DNA from: Candidatus Latescibacterota bacterium
GTDB lineage: Bacteria; Krumholzibacteriota; Krumholzibacteriia; G020349025
Length of the DNA: 64,000 nucleotides
Assembly (NCBI GenBank): GCA_020349025.1
Contig: CP070763.1
Location: forward strand, 935,046 to 999,045
Direction of reading: 5' to 3'
The position numbers were made by a program, and so were the translations under genes. Below the pieces are notes generated by a model that did no database searches, was not told the DNA's origin, and saw nothing but the letters and a program-made list of their open reading frames with translations. This document shows, piece after piece, positions 9,118-18,712 of the stretch (position 1 is the first letter of the stretch; every line of letters begins with the position of its first letter).

Positions 9118-9768
9118 TTGTCGCAAGCGCACTTGCGCGTCACCGAGATCTTCTACTCGATCCAGGGGGAATCGTCGCACGCAGGACGAGCGTGCATCTT
9201 CGTGCGCCTGAGCGGATGTCCGTTGCGCTGCAACTACTGCGACACCGCCTATGCGTTCGACGAGGGAGGCTCGATGTCGGTCGATGCAATCGTTGAAGCC
9301 GTACAGGTGCATCCGACGCGTCTCGTGCTGGTCACAGGGGGTGAACCTCTCGCACAGCCAGCCGTCATCGGATTGATGCAGAAGCTGCTCGACTCCGGAT
9401 ACGAGGTTCTGCTGGAGACGAGCGGAGCTTTCAGCATCGCCGCAGTCCCCGCGAGTGTACGCAAGATCCTGGATCTGAAGACGCCCGACTCCGGCGAGGA
9501 GGAGCGCAACGAGTGGACGAACCTGGAGCTTCTGCAGCCGCACGATGAAGTGAAGTTCGTAATCCAGTCGCGGCGCGACTACGAGTGGGCGCGTGATACG
9601 GTGCGCAAGCACCGCCTTCACCAGCGCGTCACGGTTCTGTTCTCGCCGGAATGGGGGAGCCCGATCCGCTCCGACCTCGCACGCTGGATTCTCGACGACG
9701 CCCTGCCGGTGCGCTACCAGCTGCAGCTGCACAAGCTGATCTGGCCCGGTGTCGAGCGAGGGGTGTAG
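9118..9768 (+). CDS. queE: 7-carboxy-7-deazaguanine synthase
   Basis: This 216-residue radical SAM enzyme converts 6-carboxytetrahydropterin to 7-carboxy-7-deazaguanine in the queuosine (preQ0) pathway. It shows the family start EIFYSIQGES, the iron-sulfur loop C34PLRC38NYC41, the SAM-binding TGGEPL and the typical end QLQLHKLIWP. The start is TTG 9118 with GAGG seven bases upstream; no ATG gives a family-like N-terminus. Only two bases separate its stop from the aminotransferase start, so it is probably translated with the downstream aminotransferase/LuxE/LuxC genes. The partner pathway gene queD lies on the other strand beyond that cassette. Confidence 0.93.
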   Translation: MSQAHLRVTEIFYSIQGESSHAGRACIFVRLSGCPLRCNYCDTAYAFDEGGSMSVDAIVEAVQVHPTRLVLVTGGEPLAQPAVIGLMQKLLDSGYEVLLETSGAFSIAAVPASVRKILDLKTPDSGEEERNEWTNLELLQPHDEVKFVIQSRRDYEWARDTVRKHRLHQRVTVLFSPEWGSPIRSDLARWILDDALPVRYQLQLHKLIWPGVERGV

Positions 9769-9770
9769 AC

Positions 9771-11123
9771 GTGCGCGACGATCTTCTCCCACAGCTGCGA
9801 ACCGCAATCCCCGGACCCGGCTCGCAGGCGCTGGCCGTACGCCTGCAACACAGCGAGTGCCCCGATACCACCTACGTCGGTGGCGCCTTTCCGCTCTTCT
9901 GGGAGCGAGCGCGCGGCTGCAACGTCTGGGACGTCGACGCAAACCGCTTCGTCGACCTGACCGCGGCGTTCGGTGTCTGCACGCTCGGACATGCGAACCC
10001 CGAGGTGACGGAAGTCCTCCAGCGCCAGAGCCGCGAGCTCGTGCACGCCATGGGAGACGTGCACCCGAGCGCGCAGAAGGTGCGCTTGGCCGAGGCGTTG
10101 GCGCGCCTCACTCCGGGCGATCTGGAGGTATCGATCTTCGGGAGCAACGGCAGCGATGCGATCGAGGCGGCGCTCAAGAGCGCGAAGCGCGCCACAGGGC
10201 GACCCGGCGTCGTCGCTTTCGAGGGCGCCTATCACGGTGTGGGATACGGTGCCCTTGCCACGACGTGGCGACTCCACTTCCGTGCGCCCTTCGCCGATCA
10301 GCTCAATCCCAACGTCGTGCACCTTCCCTACCCGGGTCACGCCGACGGCGCGGCTCGAGCGGATGCGGCAACCGCAGCGGCGCGCGCTCTCGAGCGCGTC
10401 GACGCCCAGCTCCGCGACGACCCGAGCGGTTGCTTCGGCGCGGTGCTGGTCGAGCCGATCCTGGGACGCGGGGGTCTCATCGTGCCGCATGCGACCTTTC
10501 TGCCGGGGCTGCGCGAAATCTGCGACCGCCGCGGGCGACTCCTCATCGTCGACGAGATCTTCACCGGGCTCGGACGCACCGGGCGCTGGTTCGCGAGCGA
10601 GGCGATCGTCCCCGACCTCCTGTGCGTGGGCAAGTCGCTGGCCGGAGGTCTTCCCCTCTCCGTGTGCATCGGTCGTCGAGAGGTCATGGAGCATTGGGAG
10701 CGTTCCTGCGGCGAGGCGCGACACACGTCGACCTTCCTGGGCAATCCGCTGGCGTGCGCCGCAGCGCTCTGCATGCTCGAGCTCCTCGAACGCGATGCCT
10801 GGATCGAACGCGTCGCCACCTCCGGCGCCCTGCTCGGAAGCGAGCTGCGCGACGTCTTGGCGAGGGTCGACGGTGTCAGGGAGATCCGTGGTCGCGGTTA
10901 CCTGTGGGGCATCGAGCTCGCGACGCGCGCCGGCGCGCCCGACGGCAGGCGCGCTCGCAGCCTCGTCCAGCACGCGCTCCGGCAAGGTTGGATCCTGCTC
11001 GTCGCAGGCTCCGAAGGCAACGTCCTCGAGCTCGCTCCCCCCTTCGTCCTGGGTGAGCGGCAGCGACATGCTGCTTGCACCGCGCTGCGGGACATGCTGC
11101 AGTCGTTGCCGCAGTCAGCGTAG
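9771..11123 (+). CDS. Class III PLP aminotransferase (GSAM-like)
   Basis: This 450-residue enzyme belongs to the glutamate-1-semialdehyde aminomutase/omega-aminotransferase group. Seen are the N-terminal substrate region (GGAFPLFWERARG), FGSNGSDAIEAALK (cofactor phosphate binding), YHGVGYG, IVDEIFTGLGRTG and the Schiff-base lysine in VGKSLAGG (K288). The start is GTG with GAGGGG seven bases upstream, two bases after queE. It is unlikely to be the tetrapyrrole enzyme HemL: the sequence departs from it, and it is followed at once by LuxE- and LuxC-type genes. I infer that it aminates the aldehyde those proteins make, but the substrate is unproven. Confidence 0.85.
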   Translation: MRDDLLPQLRTAIPGPGSQALAVRLQHSECPDTTYVGGAFPLFWERARGCNVWDVDANRFVDLTAAFGVCTLGHANPEVTEVLQRQSRELVHAMGDVHPSAQKVRLAEALARLTPGDLEVSIFGSNGSDAIEAALKSAKRATGRPGVVAFEGAYHGVGYGALATTWRLHFRAPFADQLNPNVVHLPYPGHADGAARADAATAAARALERVDAQLRDDPSGCFGAVLVEPILGRGGLIVPHATFLPGLREICDRRGRLLIVDEIFTGLGRTGRWFASEAIVPDLLCVGKSLAGGLPLSVCIGRREVMEHWERSCGEARHTSTFLGNPLACAAALCMLELLERDAWIERVATSGALLGSELRDVLARVDGVREIRGRGYLWGIELATRAGAPDGRRARSLVQHALRQGWILLVAGSEGNVLELAPPFVLGERQRHAACTALRDMLQSLPQSA

Positions 11124-11145
11124 CAAAGGGCGTGGGGGTGGTTTC

Positions 11146-12321
11146 ATGTACCCAGATTCCGAGACGCGCGAGCTGGATGTCGCGCTGCTCGACTGGTTGC
11201 GGCAGGCGCCGGCCGGCTTCGTGCGCCTCGCTCCGACCCGCTCCGCCTCCTACGGACTCGATGCGGCACGCGCGGAGGCGCTCGCAAGCCGTTTCGAAGA
11301 GCTCGCGATGGCGCTCTTCCATTACCAGTACGAACGAGTGCCGACCTATCGCCAATTCGCGCAGCTCCTCGGTCGCACCCCCTCATCGATCCGGCGTGCC
11401 GCCGAGGTGCCGCCGCTTCCCGTCGCGGCGCTGCGCCGCACTCGCGTGGCCACGTTTCCTCCCGAGAGCGAACGCGCATCCTTTCGCACGAGCGGCACGA
11501 CCGGCGACCCCGGCGTTCTGCACCTGGACAGTCTCGACCTCTACGACGTCTCACTCGAGCGCGCCTTCGAGCACCACGTGATGCCGGACACCGACCGCAT
11601 CGTCATGGTGCTTCTGGTTTCGCCACCCCACGAATCGCCGCACTCGTCGCTCGGCTACATGCTCGAGCGCCTGCGCCGGCGCTGGGGAGCGCCGCGCAGC
11701 GCCACCTTCATGCGCGGGGAGCAACTGCAGTGGGAGGAGCTGCGCCGGGCCTTGGAGGAGAGCGTTGCGGCAGGGGAACCAGTGTGCCTCCTGGGCACGG
11801 CGTTCGCGTTCGTCCAACTCCTCGACGCGGCGGCCGACAGCGCCTGGTCCGTGCGCTTGCCCGGTGCGAGCCGCCTCTTCGAGACCGGCGGGTACAAGGG
11901 GCGCAGCCGAGCGCTCGACCGCAAGACGCTCTACGCCAAGCTGAACGAGGCACTCGGGATCCCGGTGACGCACATGGTGTCCGAGTACGGCATGACCGAG
12001 CTCGGGTCGCAGTACTACACGCTCACGCTGCGCGCCGCCCTGCGCAACGAGGCGATTCCGCCAGTCGAGTCGTGGTCGGCGCCCTTCTGGCTGCGGCCTC
12101 GCCTGATGGACTCGGAGTCGGGTGTCTGCACCGAGGCGGCGACAGCGAGTGCACCCGGGTTGCTGACGCATCATGATCTGGCCAACCGGGGCAGCGTTGC
12201 GCACTGGCTCTGCTCCGATCTTGGAGCGCCGGCGCCACCCAGCTTCCAGCTGCTCGGCCGCGCACCGCGGGCCGATCTGCGCGGCTGCGGGTTGGTTCAC
12301 GAGCGCTCCGACGCCGTTTGA
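11146..12321 (+). CDS. LuxE-family acyl-protein synthetase
   Basis: This 391-residue protein belongs to the LuxE/PaaK-like branch of adenylate-forming enzymes. LuxE activates a fatty acid with ATP and carries the acyl group on a cysteine near its C-terminus before handing it to the reductase LuxC. The P-loop-like FRTSGTTGDPG (about residues 110-120), SEYGMTELGSQYY, and a C-terminal LGRA...RGC motif (C381, the likely acyl carrier) are visible. The start is 22 bases after the aminotransferase stop. It is followed by the luxC-like gene after 15 bases. No luciferase gene is nearby, so light emission is not implied. Confidence 0.82.
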   Translation: MYPDSETRELDVALLDWLRQAPAGFVRLAPTRSASYGLDAARAEALASRFEELAMALFHYQYERVPTYRQFAQLLGRTPSSIRRAAEVPPLPVAALRRTRVATFPPESERASFRTSGTTGDPGVLHLDSLDLYDVSLERAFEHHVMPDTDRIVMVLLVSPPHESPHSSLGYMLERLRRRWGAPRSATFMRGEQLQWEELRRALEESVAAGEPVCLLGTAFAFVQLLDAAADSAWSVRLPGASRLFETGGYKGRSRALDRKTLYAKLNEALGIPVTHMVSEYGMTELGSQYYTLTLRAALRNEAIPPVESWSAPFWLRPRLMDSESGVCTEAATASAPGLLTHHDLANRGSVAHWLCSDLGAPAPPSFQLLGRAPRADLRGCGLVHERSDAV

Positions 12322-12336
12322 TAACGAGGAGGCCGC

Positions 12337-13674
12337 GTGCAGCTTCCCGCTCCCTCGCATCTGCCCGGTGCACCGGGGGGCCTTCCTGAGCGCCGGCTCG
12401 GAAGTACGCCGCTGCGCGTTCCGAAGCCGAGCGCGCAGGTGGCGCGCGCCGTGTGGCAGGCGCTCGACTCCGCAGCCGCAGCCTGGCGGCGGCGCTCGAG
12501 CGAAGAGCGCGTGCGGGTTCTCGCCCGCAGCGCGCGCCAGCTGCGGGCGCGCGGTCCAGGACGCTGGGGGGAGGCGCTGCAACGCTCGACCGGGCTCTCC
12601 GCTGCCGGCCTCGAGGCGGCGTGGGACACGACCTTCGCGCCACACGATCGCGATTCATTGCTGCGCGCCTTGCGCGAGGAAGCGCTCGACGAAACCATGC
12701 TGGTGGCGGCGGCAGAGCGCCAGCTCCTGGCGCGGCGCGTTCTCCACGTCGTCGCCGGCAACGTTCTCCCAGCCACCTGGATCGTGCTGGCGCGCGGGTG
12801 GCTGTTGGGTGCCGCACAGTGGTTGCGTCCGGCACAACGTGAGCCGCTGTTCGCTGCCTGCCTGCTTGCCGATCTGGCTGAGATCGCGCCGGAGCTCGCC
12901 GCCTGCACCGCGCTTCTCTGGTGGCCCCATGCGGATGCTGCGACGAGTCACGCCGTCGTCGCCGGCGCGCACGCGGTCACGGTGCAGGGGAGCGACGATG
13001 GCGTCGCGGCGTGGCGGCACCAGGTGGGGCGCTGCAAGCCGGCGCCACTCTTCATCGGCTACGGCTCGCGATGGAGCGGGGCTCTGGTGACGCGAGCCGG
13101 GCAGACGCGCGACAGCGCTCGCGGAGCTGCACGCGACGTGGCGCTCTTCGACCAGCAGGGGTGCCTCTCACCCACGCTTCTCTTCGCCGAACGCGGTGCC
13201 GGACTGGAGAAATGGTGCCGGCGACTGGCGCAGGAGCTTGCGGATCTCGAGCGCAAGATGCCACGCGGCCACCTCGGAGCGCGCGCACGAGCGGCCTTGC
13301 GCAACTGGCACGAGACGGCGCGCCTCGACCAAGCCGTCGGCGACCTACAGGGGTTCTGGGCGCCGGAGCGTTCGATCGCGTGGGGCGTGATCCTGCTTCG
13401 ACGCTGCGCTGCGTACGAGTCTCCGCTCGATCGACACGTGGTGGTCGTGCCCTTCTCCGACCCGGAGGAGATCGTCCGCGGTCTCGGGCCCCACCTGGAG
13501 CGCTTGCAGGGGCTGGCTTTGGCGGCACCCGATTGGTCCGCCGCGAAACGCCAGGATGTCCTCGACCGCCTGCACCCGACACGCACCGCACCGGTGGGGT
13601 CGTTGCAGCTGGCGCCGCTCGGCTGGCCGCAGGACCACCACCCCCCGCTCAGGAGCCTGATTCCAGGCCTGTGA
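12337..13674 (+). CDS. LuxC-family acyl-CoA/acyl-protein reductase
   Basis: This 445-residue protein belongs to the aldehyde-dehydrogenase-like LuxC family, which reduces acyl thioesters to aldehydes with NADPH. The catalytic cysteine sits in FDQQGCLSP (C276), and an AGNVLPATW stretch marks the nucleotide-binding part. The length is a little below the usual ~480. The start is GTG with GAGGAGG four bases upstream. It is the last gene of the rightward queE run; the reverse-oriented STAS gene follows after about 100 bases. Together with the LuxE-like protein it should yield a fatty or other acyl aldehyde. Confidence 0.83.
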   Translation: MQLPAPSHLPGAPGGLPERRLGSTPLRVPKPSAQVARAVWQALDSAAAAWRRRSSEERVRVLARSARQLRARGPGRWGEALQRSTGLSAAGLEAAWDTTFAPHDRDSLLRALREEALDETMLVAAAERQLLARRVLHVVAGNVLPATWIVLARGWLLGAAQWLRPAQREPLFAACLLADLAEIAPELAACTALLWWPHADAATSHAVVAGAHAVTVQGSDDGVAAWRHQVGRCKPAPLFIGYGSRWSGALVTRAGQTRDSARGAARDVALFDQQGCLSPTLLFAERGAGLEKWCRRLAQELADLERKMPRGHLGARARAALRNWHETARLDQAVGDLQGFWAPERSIAWGVILLRRCAAYESPLDRHVVVVPFSDPEEIVRGLGPHLERLQGLALAAPDWSAAKRQDVLDRLHPTRTAPVGSLQLAPLGWPQDHHPPLRSLIPGL

Positions 13675-13727
13675 GCGGCGCCCGCTTTGCGCACGCGACG
13701 ATTCTGCCCACACGACCCAAACGGAAA

Positions 13728-13749
13728 GGGCCGACCAGGAAGTCGGCCC
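13728..13749. terminator. Hairpin between convergent genes
   Basis: An 8-bp GC-rich stem (13728-13735 with 13742-13749, six-base loop) lies between the LuxC-like stop and the STAS stop. A short AAA precedes it on the plus strand, giving TTT on the minus strand. It could end either transcript. Confidence 0.5.
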
Positions 13750-13774
13750 CACCGGCGCTCTCGGCTGCCGAAGG

Positions 13775-14116
13775 TCAGACGCTTGCGGCGACGGAGCGAA
13801 ACGCGTCCTCTTCGCTTGCCGCGACCTCCAGTGCCTCGACGACATGGGTCCGTTCCAGAAGCCGTCGTACCGGTTCCGACGTGCCCGAAACGATCATCCG
13901 ATGGTTCTGGTCCGTTTCGCCTTGAATGCGAAAGACGTACGCCAAGGCCCCGGCGGCAATCGATTCGACCTGGCTCAGGTCGAGCACGACGTTGCGCGGC
14001 TGCGGCTCGAGCTCTTTCCGGACCTGCTCGAGCAGCTCGGCGGCTGCGGATTCCGTGAGGTCCCCGCGGGCGCGAACCAAGAGGGCTTCCGGTCTGACGC
14101 GGACTCGAATGTTCAT
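13775..14116 (-). CDS. STAS-domain protein, anti-sigma antagonist-like
   Basis: This is a 113-residue single-domain STAS protein. Such proteins bind RsbW-type kinases and release sigma factors; their activity is normally switched by phosphorylation of a serine in a DSSG-type loop. Here the equivalent segment reads ESIAAGAL (residues 51-58), so no phosphorylatable residue is present at that site. The start at 14116 has AGGAG about eight bases upstream. It stands alone; the RsbW-like and SpoIIE-like genes of this window are 35 kb away. It could also be a MlaB-like lipid-transport component. Confidence 0.78.
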   Translation of the reverse strand: MNIRVRVRPEALLVRARGDLTESAAAELLEQVRKELEPQPRNVVLDLSQVESIAAGALAYVFRIQGETDQNHRMIVSGTSEPVRRLLERTHVVEALEVAASEEDAFRSVAASV

Positions 14117-14431
14117 GGGACGCTCTCCTGATCGGTCTCGTGGCCCGCGACGCGCATGGAGCTCCCGACCTCGGGCCGGCCAGCGAGCTCTGCGGCGCGG
14201 AACTCCTTCCAGACTAACGGACGGCGCTGGGCGCGGCAAGTTCCCGGCGTTGCAACAAAAGACCGCGGCGATCCTGCAAGCGCGGCAGTCGCTGGCGGGG
14301 CCGCCGCAGCCGGTGGAGCTCACCCCCTGTCTGACCTCGTTGTCGAAGGATGAGAAGCTCGAGCTCGAGATGCCGGAGATGATGCAGAGGATGATGGAAA
14401 AGCAGTAGCGCCGGCTGGAGAGATCCGCGCT
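14117..14431. other. Intergenic region, possible gene remnant
   Basis: No confident gene lies between the STAS start and the queD stop. On the plus strand 14253-14408 encodes a protein-like stretch (ALQQKTAAILQARQ ... MMQRMMEKQ) that lacks an upstream ATG or SD. It may be a small gene with a TTG start or the tail of a decayed gene. Confidence 0.3.
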
Positions 14432-14926
14432 CTACGCGGGCCCGAGCGCTTCTTCACAACGACCGCTCTGGCCCGGCGACTCCTGCACCGCGGCCGCGAG
14501 TGAAACGACGCCCGCCGCACGCAGCTGGGGGCGCAGCCGCTCGATGAGCGTGTGGCAGAACCAATCCGCCAGACACTCGCAGCTGATGTTCTCCAACGGC
14601 AGCAAGCGGCAGTCTGCGTCCGGCAACACGTAGCGCTTGCCGCGACAGCGCAGCTCGATCTCTCCCCCTTGCTGTGAGATCTCCAGCTCCGGGCTGCGGC
14701 TCGGGATGAGAAACGTCTCGTCCAGCGAGGCGCAGAGCCGACGCGCCTCCTGCTTGATGACGCTGAAGTCGACTAGGAGTCCGGCGCGCAGCCGCTGCGC
14801 CTTCACGTGCAGCAGCAGCTGGTAGTTGTGGCCGTGCAGGCGTTCGAGCGTCGACTCCAGAATGGTGAAGTGGGCGCTGGAGAACTTCATGTCCTCCTTG
14901 CACAGCGTGATCTCGTAGAGCGCCAT
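14432..14926 (-). CDS. queD: 6-carboxytetrahydropterin synthase / PTPS family
   Basis: This 164-residue protein belongs to the 6-pyruvoyl-tetrahydropterin synthase family, supplying 6-carboxytetrahydropterin to QueE for queuosine synthesis. The zinc-binding histidines are in FSSAH and LHGHNY, and a QESPGQ segment near the C-terminus occupies the place of the conserved substrate-binding glutamate. It is longer than typical QueD (about 120-140) through an insert around residues 90-115. The start at 14926 has GAGGAGG just upstream. Its assignment to the queuosine pathway rests on queE being 5 kb away on the other strand. Confidence 0.85.
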   Translation of the reverse strand: MALYEITLCKEDMKFSSAHFTILESTLERLHGHNYQLLLHVKAQRLRAGLLVDFSVIKQEARRLCASLDETFLIPSRSPELEISQQGGEIELRCRGKRYVLPDADCRLLPLENISCECLADWFCHTLIERLRPQLRAAGVVSLAAAVQESPGQSGRCEEALGPA

Positions 14927-15000
14927 GTCCCTCCTCACGGTTCCGCGCTGGTGTCACCCGGCGCGCCCGTGCGTGGGCTCTCCGCTGCAGACGCAATCAC

Positions 15001-15020
15001 GCCCGCGGCATGCCGCGGGC
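15001..15020 (-). terminator. Perfect 20-bp GC palindrome, possible terminator
   Basis: Two ten-base arms form a perfect palindrome 49 bases after the stop of the leftward secreted-protein gene. No T-run follows, so it may act as an mRNA-stabilising hairpin, a weak terminator or an operator for queD. Confidence 0.45.
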
Positions 15021-15068
15021 GCCATCGTGCTCGGCTCCAATGTCGGACGCAGCGGTGTTCGCGTCGTG

Positions 15069-16406
15069 TCAGCGGATGGTCACGCTCAGGCCGACGAAGC
15101 CGGGTTTCGTGATCCCGGTGCGCTTCGCCTCTGCATCCTCCACCTGGAACACCTCGGCGTTCGAGCGCGTGAAGATGCCGCCGATGAACACGCGCGAGGT
15201 GACGAGATAGCGCAGCTCAGCCGTGAAGCTCACGCCGGTCGCCGTTTCGCCGACGACGTTGTACGCGGAGTAGCCGATCATGCCGGCAAGGTCGAAGGCG
15301 CCGATGCCGATGTCGATCCCGGCGTTCAACGTTCCGCCGTTCACCGCCGGCGCATCACCCGAGCTGAAGGCTGCAAACGCGGTCTGGTTCAGCAACAGCA
15401 GGTGGTAGATCTTCTGGTTGAAGGAGAAGTAGATGCCGGGCTGCGTATGGGCGTTCCCCTGCGGATCGCGTCCGCCGAAGAAGGCCATGGCGCCGCCTTC
15501 GGGGAGGAGCTGGAAGTTGCCCGGCTTGTAGGCGACGTTGTAACCCTCGTACTCCGATCCCAGCATGTTGACTTCCTGCCGCAACGACCACGCGGGCGGT
15601 GCGGGGTCGAGCGCCACCGCGAGCGCGACGGGCACGGGCGCGCGCTCCACATTGGAGGCCGCGGCCAGGCGGGTCTCATCCGTGATCCGTCGCGCCGGGT
15701 ACTCGCTTCGTGGCTCCTCCTGACGGTGCTGGAAGAGCGCCACACGCCGCTCACCGCTCATTCTCGCCGGCCCACTCGCAGCAGGAGGCTCACCCACTGC
15801 GATGACCAGCTCGGCGACCTCTTCGCGCAGGCGCCGCTCGTATGCACGAACGACGGGCTGCGTCAATGCGATTGCCGCCAGATGCTCCGTGGAGTCGACG
15901 TCGGCAACGATCGCTTCCAGGCCGCGCTTGCGCACGTTCGGGAACACGGCGACGTTCTCCTCCGGACGCTCCGGGTCGAGTGGCCCGTACAAGGGCATGC
16001 CGCCGTCGTATTTCTCCGCTTGGTTGAGCCTCAAGAAGAGCGGCCAGTACTCGCGCCTGAACCCACGCGCGCTCGCCCCATTGGTGAGGAAGTAGAGATC
16101 CTGTGCCACACCGCGCACGTTGTGGCCGTTCACGTACACCTTCACGAGATCCGTCGTACCCGGGACACTGGAGAAGGGGACGTTCTCGCGCAGCTCCTTG
16201 TAGCGCTCCACCTTGACGTTGAAGTCCTCGACGCGCGCCTTCTCTTCCAGGAACTGCAGCTTGCGCGATTCCATCTCTTCACGGTTGCGCTGGATCTCTT
16301 CCGATGATGGAACTTGCGCCGCGGCGCTCACCGGGTACGCGAGAAACAGCAACGCCAGCAGCTGCAGCGCGCGTCGGCGGCGCTGCGATCTCGAGCCTGC
16401 GCGCAT
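15069..16406 (-). CDS. Secreted protein of unknown function with barrel-like C-terminus
   Basis: This 445-residue protein begins with a basic n-region and hydrophobic signal peptide ending near SAAAQ. A charged, helix-prone segment (about residues 30-65, EEIQRNREEMESRKLQFLEEKA) comes next, then a region of unknown fold. The last ~170 residues have alternating hydrophobic strands such as GIYFSFNQKIYHLLLL and VSFTAELRYLVTSRVFIGGIF, suggesting an outer-membrane barrel. I do not recognise the family. The start at 16406 was chosen for the signal peptide; GGAGG is ten bases upstream. A TGCTACCAT extended -10-like element lies 140 bases upstream. Confidence 0.7.
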   Translation of the reverse strand: MRAGSRSQRRRRALQLLALLFLAYPVSAAAQVPSSEEIQRNREEMESRKLQFLEEKARVEDFNVKVERYKELRENVPFSSVPGTTDLVKVYVNGHNVRGVAQDLYFLTNGASARGFRREYWPLFLRLNQAEKYDGGMPLYGPLDPERPEENVAVFPNVRKRGLEAIVADVDSTEHLAAIALTQPVVRAYERRLREEVAELVIAVGEPPAASGPARMSGERRVALFQHRQEEPRSEYPARRITDETRLAAASNVERAPVPVALAVALDPAPPAWSLRQEVNMLGSEYEGYNVAYKPGNFQLLPEGGAMAFFGGRDPQGNAHTQPGIYFSFNQKIYHLLLLNQTAFAAFSSGDAPAVNGGTLNAGIDIGIGAFDLAGMIGYSAYNVVGETATGVSFTAELRYLVTSRVFIGGIFTRSNAEVFQVEDAEAKRTGITKPGFVGLSVTIR

Positions 16407-16545
16407 CGAATTGGAACCTCCACTTGGCAGCGACTCGTCCCCCCCACGCTCGAATGCTCGGCTCGAAAGCGTTGGTCGGCCGCGTCCGGGGAGGCCGATC
16501 ACAGCCGATCCCGCACTCCGACGCAGGGGTGGGCGACACGGGGCC

Positions 16546-16554
16546 ATGGTAGCA
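16546..16554 (-). promoter_or_regulatory. Extended -10-like element TGCTACCAT
   Basis: On the minus strand CTGTGC-TACCAT fits TGnTAnnnT. The same core is seen before the genes at 28174 and 29342. The gene start is 140 bases downstream, giving a long leader if correct. Confidence 0.35.
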
Positions 16555-16639
16555 CAGCCCCCGAGCGGGGGGGTGCGCATGAACGGGAACCCCGTGGAAG
16601 GAAATACGTCGACCGCGGCGACGCAAGTCCTTTTTGAAG

Positions 16640-18708
<2,069 letters not shown>

Positions 18709-18712
<4 letters not shown>

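Noticed and set aside
9771-11123. Glutamate-1-semialdehyde aminomutase (hemL) assignment
   Set aside because: The fold and Lys region match the family, but the sequence departs from HemL and the neighbours are acyl-activating and reducing enzymes, so a haem role is unlikely.
9771-13674. Bacterial bioluminescence (lux) operon
   Set aside because: LuxE- and LuxC-like genes are present, but there is no luxA, luxB or luxD, and an aminotransferase takes their place.
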